Assembly: GCA_902651635.1 (NCBI GenBank)
Contig: CACRSC010000013.1
Span: forward strand, 247,021 to 311,020
Length of the DNA: 64,000 bases
Source: Mastigamoeba balamuthi
Lineage: Eukaryota > Evosea > Mastigamoebida > Mastigamoebidae
Direction of reading: 5' to 3'
Of this stretch, positions 44,238 through 56,801 are shown in pieces. A model generated the notes under the pieces. It ran no database searches. It was given only the letters and a program-made list of their open reading frames with translations, and had not been told where the DNA came from. Made by a program: the position numbers and the translations under genes. The stretch's first letter is position 1, and each line of letters begins with the position of its first letter.

Positions 44238-47200
44238 TCAGCTCTCCAGCACGTACTGCAGGGCCGCGTCGATGTCAAAGTCCGCGTACTTGCTGCCTCC
44301 CCCGGCAGCGGTCTTCCCCGTCGACCACGGCGCTGCCCTCACCTGCTGCTGCTGCTGCTGCTGCTGCCGCGTGGCCCCCTGCGGCGTGCTCGGGGTCGGG
44401 GGCAGCGACCTCGTCGGCGCCTTTCGTATCGAATCCCTCGACGACGACCGCGAGAGCGAGAGCAGCCGCCTCGGCGTCTCCGCCTGCGCCTCCTTCCTCG
44501 GCGTGCACGGCGCGCTCGACGGTATCGGTATCGTCGCCGCGACGCTGATCGACTGCACCGGCACCGCCGGCTTCCTCGCTGGCGACGCTGGCGGCGCCGG
44601 CGACACCGGCCTCGCGGCGCTGCGCGACGACGCGCTCTGCGGCACGGGCGTGCGCGGAGGCTGGCGCGCGGGAGGCGCGGGCGGGGTCACGGGCTTGGGC
44701 CCCGTCGGGCTCGTCCTCAGCGGCGAGCTCCCCGACGAGGGCACGCGCGCGTGGCCCTCGGACGACCGCGTTGGCGACGCGTACGATGCGCCGCAGGCGC
44801 CCGGAGACTCGGCCCGCTTGTGCCACGGGCTGTACGCGTTCCTCGCCGGGTTGTCGCGCGCGGCCTGCACGATGCCGACGGGCTGCTTGGACGGCGACGT
44901 GGGAGAAGCGATGGACGCGGCCTGCACGACGCCGACGGTCTGCTTGGCCGGCGACGTGGGCGCGACTGTAGACGCGGCCTGCGCCGGCGGCGGCGGCGCC
45001 TGGTGTGCCGGCTGCTTGGGCATCTGCGCTGCCGCCAGCACTCTGTTGATGCCGCCGGGCGTCCTCTCGGGCGACGCGGGCGGCACGGCCCTGGGCCTCG
45101 AGTCGCTGCTGCTGCTGGTGCTTTCGCGGTGCTCGCGGTCGCGCGAGGCCAGCGAGAGCTGCAGCGACTGCACGACGACCTGCTCCTCCTTGACGCGCGT
45201 GGCGAGCGCCACTACCTGCACGCGCAGCGCGGCCTCGGACCCCTCGAGCTGCTCGATCCTCTCGTCCTTGCGCGCGAGCGACGCCGCGAGGTCGCACAGC
45301 TTCCTGTTGAGCTGCGTGAGCCTCTGCGACAGCGCCGCGTTCTCCTCCCTCTGCTTGGCGCAGCACGCGCCCGCCGCGGCCGCGGGGGCCTTGGGCCTGT
45401 TGCGCTCCTGCTCGAGCTCCACGACCTGCGCCGCGATCCTCTTCCAGGCCTCGGAGAGCGACGCCTCGGCTGCGGCCAGCTTGGCGTTGAGCTGCTGCAT
45501 CTCTGCGCTGGCCGACTGCGCCTGCTTCCTGTGGCTCTCCTCCGCCTGGGCGAGCGCACTCCTGGCGAACTCGCACTCCATCGTCAGCGTCTTTGCGGAG
45601 GACTCGAGAGCAGAGCACCTCCGCCCCTCCTCTGTCGCCTTCCGCTGCAGCGCGGCGTTCTCGTCCCTCTGCCGCTGGCACGACGCCTCGAGGTACTTCA
45701 CCTTCTCCTGCAGCGGCGCCGCCGCCAGCCTGCCTTGCTCGGCCTCTGCCCTGAGCGCTACGATCTGCTTCTGCGCCTCTTCGAGCGATGCCTTGAGCTG
45801 CGCCTCTGCCTTGCTCGTCCCGCTGTCCGTGGAGGCGGCGGCAGCAGCGGAGGAGGCCTTCCCCGAATCACTCTCGAGGCTGTTGAGGCGCGCGACGGCT
45901 GCGTCGCGGTCGGCAAGCGCGGCCTTCAGCGCGGCCTCGAGCTGCTGCACCTTGGCGACGGACTCGGACAGCTTGGCGAACGCCTCGATGTTGGCCTCCT
46001 TTTGCTTCTGCAGGAGGCCGTCCAGCGTCGCTATCTTTCCCGTAAGGTTAAGCTCGTCCTCTACGGACTTGGCTGCCTTGGTCTGCACAGCGCGGAGGGC
46101 CTCTTGCGAGGCCGCCAGCTCCTTCCTGGCCTTGGCCAGCTCCATCTCGGTCGTGGGCTTCGAGGACGACGTGGCTGCGGCGGCTTGCAGTGCCTTCTGG
46201 GTCTCGAGCAGCTCCGTGACGCGCGACTCCGAGTCGGTCAGCTTCGACGCGAGGTCAGCTCTCTGGCCCTCGCTCTCCTTCGCGCTGGCCACCAGCTCGG
46301 CGATTGTCTTCTCGCGGGCCTGCTGCGCCTGAACCGACTGCGACAGCTGCTCCTCGAGTGCCTTGATGCGAGCCAGAGCTTCTTGCTCGCTCTGCTTGGA
46401 CTGGGCCGCACTGCCCTCGAGCTCGGAAATGCGTTTCGACTGGTCCTCGCAAGTCTGGCGAGACTGTGAGAGCGCATCCTCCTGGCATCTGGAGCTCTGC
46501 TCAAGCTCTGTGGCCCTCTGCTCGAGCTCCCGGCGCATCTGCTCCGACTGCGCGAGCCTCTCCTCGGTCTCCTTTGAGCGAGCGGACGATTCCTCTTGCC
46601 CGTGCTCGTGCTGCGACAACTGGCCCTCGAGCTCCGCGATCCTCTTTGTGCACTGCTCGCGAGCCTGCTCTGACTGCGACAGACTCGCGGCCTGTGCAGC
46701 CTCTCGCGTTGCTGCGAGGGCCTCGAGAGCCTCGCGCTGCTGGGTGGCTTGCGCAAGCGCCTCCTCGAGCTCCGCGACGCGCTTCTCGTGGTCGGCGCGC
46801 TTCTGCTCGGACTGGGCCAGCCTCTCTTCCAGCTCTCTCTTCGCAGCCTCGTCCGCCGCGTTCGCATCGCGCTCGCTCGCATTTTTGTCGCTTAAATCCT
46901 CGCCTTTGGCTTCGGGCTGAGCGGCCAGTCTCTCCTCTGCTGCCTGTGCCCGTGCCACAGCGGCCTCCTCCCTCGTCCTCGCCGCGTTTGCTTCGCTCTC
47001 CAGCTCTTCTACGCGGTGCTGCGCCGCCTCGAGGGCGGTCTTGCTGCGCTCGAGCTCCGCCTGGAGCTCCGCGGCCTTGGCGTCGCAATCTGCCGCCGAG
47101 CCGCCAGAGGAGGCGGACCCGCCCTTGAGTTGCAGCAACTGCGACTCGAGGTCCGACGCACGCGATTTGGCCTCGTCGATGGCCTTCTGCGCGCTCTTGC

Positions 47201-47956
47201 GTGCGCGGTCCGACTCGGACTTGGTGCTCGCCTTGAGCGCGTCGTTGAGTATCTCGAGCTGGTCGATGCGAGACTGCAGGCGCTCCACGTCGCCCAGGGC
47301 CTCCTTGGTCCGCGTATCGAGCTGGTCCTCGAGCTCCCGTATCGCGTCCGCGGCCATCTGCACCTGCCCGGTCCTCTCCGAGAGCACCCTCTCCAAGTCC
47401 TTCGCGGTCGCTGCGACATTTTATCGTAGCGATAAAAGAGAGAGAGAGATTCAGAAGATTGTTCTTCGGGGAGTATCTGCGGGACGGAAATCAAGCGAAT
47501 GACGTGTGCGGAACCTTCGGAGTTCCTGAGGCGGTGGTGGGCGGCGTCGAGCGAGGCCGCGTGCTCCTTGGTCTCGCTCTCGGCGGCCGCCAGCCGCTGC
47601 CTGAGCGCCTCGAGCTGCTCCTCGAGCTCGTCCTCGCGGTCCGCCGCTTCCACGAGCTTCTCCTCGAGTTCGCCGATTCTCTCCTCGCTTCCCGCGTCCG
47701 CCACCCTCTGGGCGACCCGCAGCCCGGGCCCGAGGCTGCTGCTGCGCTGCAGGCGCTCGCCGTGGGCCATGCCGCGGGCCACCGTCGCCCGCGCCTGCTC
47801 GAAGCGCTCGTGGGCCTCGGAGGCCTGGGCGCTCGGGGCGGCGGCCCGGGCGCGACGGACGCCCCGCAGCGCGCGCTTGGGCTTGGCGGGATCGCCGTCG
47901 GCGCGCGGGGATTTCTGCGGAGGTTGCAACTGCGCGGCCGCCGGGTCGTCGTCCAT
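44238..47956 (-). CDS. Large coiled-coil protein
   Basis: Exons 47956-47515 and 47410-44238, intron 104 nt, phase 1; 1204 residues. Long heptad-type coiled coil from about residue 95 to about 900, with repeated motifs of the type ELE..LAQSEQ..E. The last 300 residues are Pro/Ser/Ala-rich and contain two near copies of a TSP(A/S)KQ(T/P)VG(V/I)VQAA repeat and a poly-Gln run. The architecture resembles golgins, centrosomal or SMC-like filament proteins, but no family-specific domain (GRIP, GRAB, ATPase heads) is visible, so function is unassigned. Long open frames on the opposite strand across this gene are composition artefacts. Confidence 0.75.
44344..44367. repeat. CTG/CAG trinucleotide run (poly-Gln)
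   Basis: Eight CTG units on + encode eight Gln near the C-terminus of the coiled-coil protein on -. A similar CTG run at 56757-56783 encodes the Gln tract near the N-terminus of CAP-G. Confidence 0.8.
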
Positions 47957-48221
47957 TTTTTGAATTGCATAATTTTAGATTTTTTCGATCCCCGGAAGAT
48001 ACGCCGATCGCAGAGGAATTACGGGGGAGCGCACAGGAGGGGTCACCGCGCAGTGGCAGAGTGTGCCGGCCGAGCGCGGGGGTGAGCCCGGGACCTGTGA
48101 TTTGACGAAAATATCCTGCGCAGGCAAATTCGTCTTTTTTCCAGAGAAAAAGACGCGGTTATTTTGCCCGCACAGCTCGCTTGTTTCGGAGGTCTTTTTT
48201 TGAAACACACCCGTGGGCGGA
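47957..48221. promoter_or_regulatory. Divergent promoter, coiled-coil / LITAF genes
   Basis: 265 bp. GGAAGATAC (47994-48002) lies about 40 nt upstream of the coiled-coil ATG. AAAATATCC (48107-48115) lies about 107 nt upstream of the LITAF ATG. AT-rich patches stand out against GC-rich coding flanks. Confidence 0.45.
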
Positions 48222-49254
48222 ATGGACCAGCCACCGTGCGGCGACGCGTGCCAGAGGGGCGTGGACCTCAGCACCCTGCAGCAGCAGCCCCAGCCCCAGC
48301 CCCCCGCTGGCGTCCAGCAGCAGCAGCAGCCGCCCGCCACGTACTGCGCCCAGCAGCCGCAGCCTGAGCCCCAGCCCCCCGTCCTCGACGACCGCTCCCG
48401 CCAGCCGCTGCCCTGCAACTCCTGCACCGCCCAGCAGCCCACCGACGGGGCCCAGCAGCAGCAGCCCCCCGTGTCGTGCGACTGCAGCCAGCCGCCCGTC
48501 TACGCCGCGCAGCCCGCGCCCGTGGCCGGCGCCTACGCGGCCGCGGGGCCGGCGCCCGCGTACCCGGGGCCCACGCAGCCCGCGTACTACGCGGCAGCAC
48601 CGGCAGCCCCCGTGTACGCCGGGGCGCCGGGAGGGCCCGCGCCGGCCGTCATGTACGCGCCCGCGACCGTCACGGTGGCGCCCGCGTGCGGCGTGGACCC
48701 CACGGCCGTCGTGACGCCCAGCTCGCAGCAGTTCCCCTACCGCGAAGTGTACGCCCCCCAACGCATGTTTCCCGGTCGAATTCCTATCGGTTCCATTTCC
48801 CCACACGTGGAAGCGGACGCACGGACCACCGCCCAGTGAGGGGCGGAGGGGGGGGTCTTGCTCGGGGAGAGGGGGGAGGCGCCTTGTCACGTCCGCTGAC
48901 GCGTGACAATTGAGCGCAGGCAGGTCAAGGTGATCTGCGCTCACTGCAACAAGGAGGTCTCGACAGAGATACACTACAAGGTCGGCATGATGACGTGGCT
49001 GGCGGCTGGAGGCATCTGCCTGTCGGCGCTGTTCCTGGGCTGCACGATCCTCTGCGTCTGCGTGCCCTGCTGCGTGCCGTCGCTCAAGGATGTCGTGCGT
49101 CGCCTCTTCTCCGCGAAGAACAGCAACAAAAACGAAACCGCACAACAGCTATCGCAGCCCACGCATCTCACTTTCGCTGCGTGCAACTCTTGTGCAGGAG
49201 CACCAGTGCCCGAACTGCCACAAGACCCTGGGGGTGTACCAGCGCATGTCGTGA
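48222..49254 (+). CDS. LITAF-domain zinc-binding membrane protein
   Basis: Exons 48222-48746, 48924-49094 and 49198-49254; introns 177 and 103 nt, phase 0; 250 residues. Residues 1-175 are Gln/Pro-rich then Ala/Pro/Tyr-rich, disordered. The C-terminal 75 residues are a complete LITAF domain: CAHCNKEV, the hydrophobic anchor GMMTWLAAGG...LGCTILC, KDV joined across the intron to EHQCPNC, and LGVYQRM. The two CxxC knuckles sit on exons 2 and 3 and together bind one zinc. Family members are monotopic proteins of late endosomes/lysosomes. Pro-rich N-termini with PxY-like motifs usually recruit ESCRT or Nedd4-type partners (family knowledge). Splicing is required to bring the second CxxC into the protein. 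Confidence 0.85.
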
Positions 49255-52224
49255 GGCGCTGCCCCACCCCGGCCGTGCTCCGTTGGGGCGCGCAAACCAG
49301 CTACGGAACACGCGTGCCGTGGCTGCGGTACGTTCGGTCTTAACAGCAAGGTTCGCGCACGCAGCAATATACACGCAATTGTTCTGCGTCACCGGATTTG
49401 GGGAAACCTGCCAATTTGTGTACGCTGTGGCCTTGCTCGGGCCCTGCTCCGTGATGTGTGCCCAGTTGTGCAAGGTCTCTGGATGCGTGTGGGACCTGAT
49501 GCAGGTCATTACATCAAATGCACTCTTTTTTGCTTATGACAAATACAGGAAGCAAAACTAAATGGAAAATTAGTGTATTTGAAGTAATGTGTGATGCAAT
49601 CTGTAAAGAGCAAAGATGGTTCACAATTGCTCTGTTATAGAGACCAGCACCAGATATCAGGTACTTGATAGCCATCAGTGATAGTGCGAATATGAGTGCC
49701 TGTTTGGGTTCTTCACAATTCTGCCTCCGTGTCTCTGATACTGTCTGTAATACCTTGAGACACATTCCGTAATGACAACCAAGAGTGGACATACTCTGTT
49801 CAACCTCATCACGAAACTCCTTCAGTACCTCGAGTTGGTATACCAGCACTTCAGGATCATCTGATGGGAAGTCTTAAGGAGCACACTATGCTGCATTTTT
49901 TGTCCTCTGGATCAAAGGCTGGATGGTCTGAACGATATTCCACAAAGTACTTCTGATGTTTCACAGAAATACATTCACTTGATAATATCACGAACTTTGA
50001 TCATGCTCTGTCTTTTCCTGGATACATCACTGTGAAAGAACTACAAAAATGCAATAATAGTTAATTAATTAGTATCAGGAAATTAGTGAAGGATCATGTT
50101 GAGTTTTAATGGTAGGACCATTTGGCTCAGCACGATCTTTTGTTTTCTCAGCTACTGTTAGACATAAATAATATTATACAACAGTGAAATCCAAGATCAA
50201 GAAGAAGTGTAGCAGTAACACCAAAAGGCAAACAGTAACAGAGTGATCATTCTTCCAGATACTAATATCTTCAGTTGCAGTAGGAAAAGTCTCTAATAAC
50301 CAAGCCACATTCCATAAGAAGAAGTCATTGCCTTACTTTTGCAGGTCACAAGAGTAGGCTCCTTTCTCTGAATGAAGGATCACATGAACTCTACCTTCAG
50401 TCTTCATTACTGGAGAATAGTGAATGTCATGTACATGAACCTTAGCAATTTCTTGTTCATTCACATATCAGCAATTGTTTAGCATATGTAAGATGAATAA
50501 GGCCTGCATCCTAGTATCAAACATGATCATAATCAACTGGGAACCAATTCACATGTTCATATGAACCTGAAGACATTTACAACAGAGATTCTTCTGGATT
50601 ATATCATGAACACTACTGAAACAGTATTGAAGAAGAAAACTCTTAGAGCTATGGATGAGTAGCAGCACTTTTCCTTGAAAGAAGTGTTTCTGTGTGATGC
50701 AAAGGATGCTGTGGCTGAAAAAGGCACCCTAGACTTTGAGCTATCAGTATCTCAACCAGATTTCTTGTGCTTCCATGAGTATTTATCAGCATAAATTGCA
50801 TAAGTAAGAGCAAATGCCTTCTTCTTCTGGCGTTCTTGATCACTGTGATGTCTGTGCTGGAACAACTTCTTCCATCTAAGAGACTCTCAAGACTCAGAGT
50901 AGTTGCATACAACCTCAGGCTCCATTTGCTCCTTGTTCACCTCCTCTTCTTGATCCATCTCCTGGATGGATTTGTGCAAGACTCTCTGAACTCAATCTAT
51001 CACGGTTTTTATCAGACAGGCCAGTGAAGACACATGAAAATGCACAGGAGGAACAGTATCAGAATTTCCTTTCAATGATGAAGGTGCATCAACATCAGGC
51101 CTCTAAGGGTGCTGTCTGTGATGACTACTTCGTTCTTGACTGTGTTTAACTGCTGCAGCTGCAAGAGTAAGGATATCCTCTGGTGCTGCCACGTATGGAC
51201 ACCACTTTCCTGTATCATCCTTCTCCCAAAGTCTGTCTATCTTGCATGGATCGTGCTTGGTCCTTTAATTCTTGATGTGATGTGCAAGGCATGAGGCTGC
51301 ATAGTAGTTTACATTATGATGCTCACAACGCCATTGTGATATCAGGTCTTGACATGCAGTGCTCATCTGAGACCCAATAGAATGTGACTTGTAGTGGTTT
51401 AGTTAAGTTTGAAAGATTGTACCACATAAGTGCTCTGGCCTAGACAGAAAAGAGAAAAGAAAGAAATTATCCAGTTTAGGAATGTGGAATTGTACAGTAA
51501 ATGCATGCAACTCATATTGCCAAAATCTTTTACTCTGTTCTTCACATTTACTTTGCTTGAGCATACATGAGTGCTGTGGTCTGCACCCAGGAGAATTTCA
51601 TTAAACTCGTAGCCACCTTCAACCATCTGTCCTTGCAGTATGCTGATGCAGTGGCAGTCCTTAAGAGCCTGAAGGCACTACTGTGTCGTGAAGATGCTCT
51701 TCATCTCTTGTCTTTGGATTTACAAGGGGAAGTCCTGGCTGGCATTTACCGTGCATTTCCCCTCCTCCAATCTCTCTTATTTTCAGTAAAACGGCTCAAA
51801 ACCATGGAATTTCTATAGCAGGATTCCGGAATGATATGCACGCTGGTCTGCTTCAACATCTTCTACTGTGACAGTTGTCAAAGGGCCACAAGCTCTCCAA
51901 CATGATGGCAGTTTTCATTTCCACAGGGAGGGAGCGGGGGGAGGGGGGTCCAGAGGAGCAGGAAATAGCTTGACATGATTAGCTTGGTTTTTCTGACACG
52001 GAACAGCACAGAACAGCCTGCCAAGATTAGCTCACTTTTTCTGAGATGTGACAGCACAGAACAGCCAGTCAGCTCCTGCGCAGGCATGTCTAAAACAGCG
52101 TTGTTCGCTGTTCAGAATTTGGCGGCATGTGATTAGCGTGGAACAGCAGAAGACGTGTGGGGATATTATCTGCCCCACCCCCCGAAAGCGGGCAAAGCTA
52201 CTGTTGCGCCAGACTGTCTGTTCC
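49255..52224. other. Large AT-rich island
   Basis: 3 kb of low GC between the LITAF and DUF3237 genes. Frames on the minus strand (about 49500-51050) look like heavily stop-riddled former coding sequence, but I could not identify the family. Near the right edge GGATATTAT (52161-52169) lies about 57 nt upstream of the DUF3237 start. Confidence 0.45.
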
Positions 52225-52695
52225 ATGGCGGCCCCTGCGCTCGAGTTCAGCTTCGCCGTCGACATCGTGGTCGACGCTCCCGTGGTGGTCAACGGCACGC
52301 CCGAGGGCGGCAAGCGCCAGCTCATCCCCATCCGCTCAGGCGTCGTCACGGGCGCCCTGAGCGGCTCCGTGCTGCCCGGTGGCATCGACAGCCAGATAAT
52401 CGCTGCCGACGGCCTATGCACGCTGTCGGCCCGCTACGCGCTCGACACGAGCGCTGGGCGCGTGTACGTGGAGAACAACGGGGTCCGCCGCGTGCCCCCC
52501 GAGTGGCGCGCGAGGCTCTTCGAGGAGAACATGTCGCTCTTCGCCCTCGTGCCGCAGGAGCAGATCTACTTCCGCGCGGTGCCGCGCTTCGAGGTCTACA
52601 CGCCCGAGCTGCGCTGGCTCACCGAGTCGGTCTTTGTCTGCACCGGCCAGCGCACTGTGAGCGGCGTCTCGCTCAGGTTCTACCGCGTTCTCTGA
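52225..52695 (+). CDS. DUF3237 (UPF0311) family protein
   Basis: Single exon, 156 residues. Matches the UPF0311/DUF3237 pattern from memory: EFSFAVDIVVDAP start, GKRQLIPIRSGVVTGALSG, VLPGGIDSQ, then ARYALDTSAGRVYVENNGVR and a final F...V strand. It is a small beta-barrel family, mostly bacterial and fungal, of unknown biochemical role. The length is typical. Intronless, unlike nearly all neighbours. Start at 52225 (MAAPALEF); the frame is open further upstream but without family similarity. Confidence 0.8.
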   Translation: MAAPALEFSFAVDIVVDAPVVVNGTPEGGKRQLIPIRSGVVTGALSGSVLPGGIDSQIIAADGLCTLSARYALDTSAGRVYVENNGVRRVPPEWRARLFEENMSLFALVPQEQIYFRAVPRFEVYTPELRWLTESVFVCTGQRTVSGVSLRFYRVL

Positions 52696-52888
52696 GTAAT
52701 ACCCGAGCCGAGATTAAGCAACAACCCGTGGCAGGAGCAGCACAGCTGCGCAATGGCGGCGTCGCTCTGGGCCGCACGGGTCTGCAGGGCAGTCAATTGG
52801 CACAGGACAGACTGAATGCCCCAACGCCCCTTGGAGTGTCTACAAAGCAACAACGTGTGGCGGCCTTCTACGTGTGTTTGCTGGTGCT

Positions 52889-55800
52889 TCACTTGCTGCG
52901 TGGCTTGTGCCTCCTGGTGAGTGCCGGCACCTCGTGTGCCCGTAGAACATTTGCCACGTCCTGGACAATTGCCTGTACCTTCCTGTCCTCCGACGTCGTG
53001 GCACAGCACAGCCGCTGCTCGCCGCTCTCGTGCGCCTGGTCCTCGCTGTCGTCGGACACGTCCTCGAGAGGCACGTCGTCGCTCGAGATTGCGGGGTCGT
53101 GCAGGGGCACTGGGTCGCTCACCACGTGCGGTGCGTTGGCCACGAGGCTCTCGTTCTCCTTGGGGACCTGGCCTTCTCCGCCGCCGTCCGACGACACGTC
53201 CTCGAGGGCGACCTCCTCGTCGTCGCTCGGCACCTCGAGCGCTGGGGACGGCACGACTTCTCTGGACCTCTCCTGCCTCGCGATCCTCTGCACGACCTTC
53301 TGCGCCTTGAGGGCGGCTGCTCTGCGGGGCCTGCGGGGCCTCTCGTCCTCTCCCTGCGACTCCGAGTGCTGCTCGGCAGCAGCACTGGGCTTCCTGGGGG
53401 TCTTCGCTGCTCTCCTCGGCTTCGCTGGCCTGTCCGAGTCTTGGCTTGGCGTTTGGTCCTCGGGTTCGGAGCCGCTCGAACTGACGACGACGAGTATCTT
53501 TGCAGGCTTTTTCGGCTTCCACGACTCGTCGCCATCGTCGTCGTCTTCGTCCACGTTACTGTCCGCAGACGGCTCGGGAGCAGATTCATCTGATGAAGTG
53601 CCTGCGGGTCTGCGGGTCTTCTTCGCTGCCCGAGCGGGCCTCCTGCGCCTCCTGCCGCTGCTGCCGTCGTCCTCCTCGGACTTAAGTTCGGAGCTTCCAG
53701 AGGAGATGAGGATGGCGTCTGCTGAGGTCGCCCCGTGGCTCCCGCACGCCGAGCTCTCGTCCGACGCACCGGCCCTGGGGCGCTCGGGGATGTCGGGCAG
53801 AGGCACGTCCGACTCGGCCACCTCGCCGCGGTCTATCTTGCGGAGCTCGGCCTCGATGGCCCTGGTGAGCTTGGTGACCTGCTTGTCCCTGACAACCTCG
53901 TTGACGCGGTGCAGCACCACACGCGTCGCAGTCACCGCGCGTTGGTCGTCGCCCGACAGCCTCAGCTCCGCGAGCATGGCAGCGCAGGACCGCGCGAGGC
54001 CGCCGGGCTCGTCCCAGCGCGCGAGGATGGAGCGCGCGAGATGCTCGGCGCACAGGCTGGCAACGCCCGGGCACATGCGCGCGTAGAGGGGCGAGAGCTG
54101 CTTGGCCTCGGTGCCGTTGCGGAGGCCGCACTCGAGCGCAGTGAACAGCGATTGCCGCAGCATCTCCTCTCGAGCAGCTGCGCAGGGCGCGAGGTCAATC
54201 GACAGCAAAAGGAGGCATAGAAACAAAAGGACAGAGAGAGAGAGAGAGCGAGAGAGAGAGAGAGAGAGAGAGCGCACGATTGGGCTGCGAAAAGAAGTTG
54301 AGGAAGAACAGCGAGAGGCACTGGCAGAGGCGCGAGTCGCCCTTCTCCACCTGCGGGTTGCAGAGCAACGACGCGAGCCTCCCCAGCGCCTCGGGGTCCG
54401 CCACGGTACCGCTGAACAGAAGCTTGGCGACGCCGACCGTCGCGGTGTAGCGCAGCCCGGGCTCCTCCGCCACGTCGACGCGGTCGAGGACGGGCCTCAG
54501 CAGCGGCTCGCCGGCGACCTGGACCTTGTCGGGCCCGAACACGCCGATGAGGTCGACGGCGGCCATGACGGCCGCCTGCTGCACGTCGTGCGAGTCGTTC
54601 TCGAGGATGCGGCGCAGGATGATGAGGTCGGGCTCGCTCACCGCGTCGCGGCGCAGCAGCACGAGGGCGTACACGCGCACGCCCTGCACGCGGACGTCCG
54701 GCATCGCGTTGGCGATGCACGGCAGCGCAACCGTCGCCATCACCATAGAGTCGTGCTCGCCCGCGCACTGCGCAGACGAGCGTCAGGGCTGCGCTGGGCC
54801 GGCACGAGGGGAGACGCACCGAGCCCAGGCGCAGGAGGTACTGCGAGAGGACCGCGCGGCGCGTGAGGAGGATCGTGTCGTCGGGGCCCGCCTGGAGGGC
54901 GTCCGACTGCAGGGCGGACACAACAAACGAGACAAACTCGCCGGCTGTCTGGTACAGCAGCTCGAGCACCTCGAGGGCGCTCTCCACCGCAGAGTTGTCC
55001 GTCCTCGGCGACATGCAGAGGCTCTCTGGTCGGGGTTTGCGCGAACGCTTCAGTTGATAGCAAACGCAGAGGTCGAACGAACCGAGGGCAGTGCGGAGTT
55101 GGTTGCGCCCTGAGTCATCGCCGGTGTCGAGCCACGAGTGCACACCCTTCAGCATCTGGCGGCAGAAGAACGTGTCCAGCATGCGCTCCGATATGAGGCT
55201 GGCAACCGCTGGCAGCTCCGGCGCATCCATCTCGTTCTGCAATTGGCCACCGCATACAATTTTAATGAGTTAATTCAGAACAATTCTGTCGGTCTTTTTC
55301 GATAACGATCGACTATTCACTTGACTGACACGCAATTAGCGCAGGGGGTGAGTGCTGGCAAGACTCCGTACCCTTTTTGTGGCGTGCTCAGCATAGACGC
55401 GCCAGAAGAGCACCTCCTCAGGCCGCACCTCGGGGTCCGAGGCAGCGCCCCCCACGAGGTCCCTGGGCTTGCGCGCGTCCCTGACGTTCTCGACGATGCA
55501 CTTGGCGACCATCTCCGAAGCGCTGCTGCCGCTCTCGTCGGCGTCGTCGTCGGGGCCGAGCGCCCCGAGCAGCTGCACGGGGTCGTTGGACATGCTCTGC
55601 AGCCAGTGCTCGCACACGAGGGCCGTCGCTGCGGCGCGTACCGCCTTCGAGCGGTCGCGCAGGCCGTTGCGCGCGAGGTCGCGCAGGTGCGACGCGCAGA
55701 GCGACCGCACGTCGACGCAGGCGCCGAGCTTGGCGTACGCGGCGGCGCGGATGCCGTCGTCCACGTCGCGCGTGCGCTTGCGCACGTCGCTGACCGACTT

Positions 55801-56753
55801 CTTGAACTTGACCATCCGGCACTCGAGAGCAGCCCTCCTCACCTCCCTACTCGCGACACCCAGCAAACGTGGTTAAAAACCGATAGCGAAAAACAACAAT
55901 TGAATTGAACGTGCCAAATAAGCGGCTCCGGGATAAGAGAGGAAAAGAAAGACCCCACAACACACCCGCGAGGGTCGGGACGGACGGAGAGGGATCGGTC
56001 ATGAGGAAGGTGAAGGCGCGCTCGACGGGGTCGCTGGGGTCCTCCTCCTCCTCGGGCTGCATGCGCTGCAGCGCATGCGTGGTCTGCACGCGGATCGCGG
56101 CGACCTTGTCGCGCACACGCTCCAGCAGGGCTTCGCTCAACTGGCTGTACAGCTCCTCACTGCGCATGGTTGGGACCCAGGCAATCAGTCGAGCCACCGA
56201 AGGACTCATGACACGCTCCACGCAATGTTATCGCTTTGAAAACGAGCGGCAATTTGTTCCGAGGGACAAAACAATTGAAACAAAAAACAAAATTGCGCCG
56301 AGGGAGGATAATATCCCGCCAGATATTCTCGCGCGGGAGAGATATCAACTGAATTCGGCGACCGAGGGCCCGCAGAGCCCCGCAGAGGCGCACGCACTTG
56401 ATCTCGTAGGCCGGGGGCAGCTCGTCGAGGACGAGGCCTATGAGGTGCACGCTGCGCAGGCGTACGGCCCTGTCCCGCGCGCCGCACGAGCGGGCGAGCC
56501 TGCGGAGCAGCGGCACCGCGACGGCCTCCGGGGGCTCGACGGCGCCCGCCAGCTGCGCCGTGAGGGCCGCCACGCGCTGCACGGGCTCGTCCGTGCGCCA
56601 GACGGCCAGCAGGCTGTCGACGGCCTCGCCGAGGTCGCGGGCGAAGGAGGGGGAGCGGCGCAGGGCCAGCAGGCGCTCCAGCGCTGCCGACCGCGAGACC
56701 GCCGACGCCTGGTACTCCCCCAGCACCCGCGCCACCGCGTTGCGCCGCCCCTC

Positions 56754-56785
<32 letters not shown>

Positions 56786-56801
56786 CACGCGGCTCCGACA
56801 T
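52889..56801 (-). CDS. Condensin subunit CAP-G (Ycg1/Cnd3)
   Basis: Exons 56801-56398, 56159-55982, 55842-55372, 55236-54820, 54767-54278 and 54177-52889; introns 238, 139, 135, 52 and 100 nt; all frames join; 1082 residues. CAP-G is the HEAT-repeat subunit of condensin I that, with the kleisin, grips DNA for mitotic chromosome compaction. Diagnostic family blocks: ERVRDKVAAIRVQTTHALQR (about 150), DPSPS joined to VRRAALE across intron 2, and RTRDVDDGIRAAAYAKL. Later HEAT repeats include NDSHDVQQAAVMAAVDLIG. The C-terminal 270 residues are acidic/basic Ser-rich disorder, plausible CDK target sequence. A Gln tract follows MSEPRG at the N-terminus. Confidence 0.88.
54233..54273. repeat. (AG)n microsatellite in CAP-G intron
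   Basis: About 40 bp of AG dinucleotides interrupted by AGCG, inside the fifth CAP-G intron (54178-54277). On the coding strand this is a CT-rich polypyrimidine tract. Confidence 0.85.

Noticed and set aside
44017-46469. Two long + frames (771 and 773 codons) opposite the coiled-coil gene
   Set aside because: Leu/Arg or Ser/Cys-rich shadow translations. The minus frame gives a regular heptad coiled coil and a spliced N-terminus.
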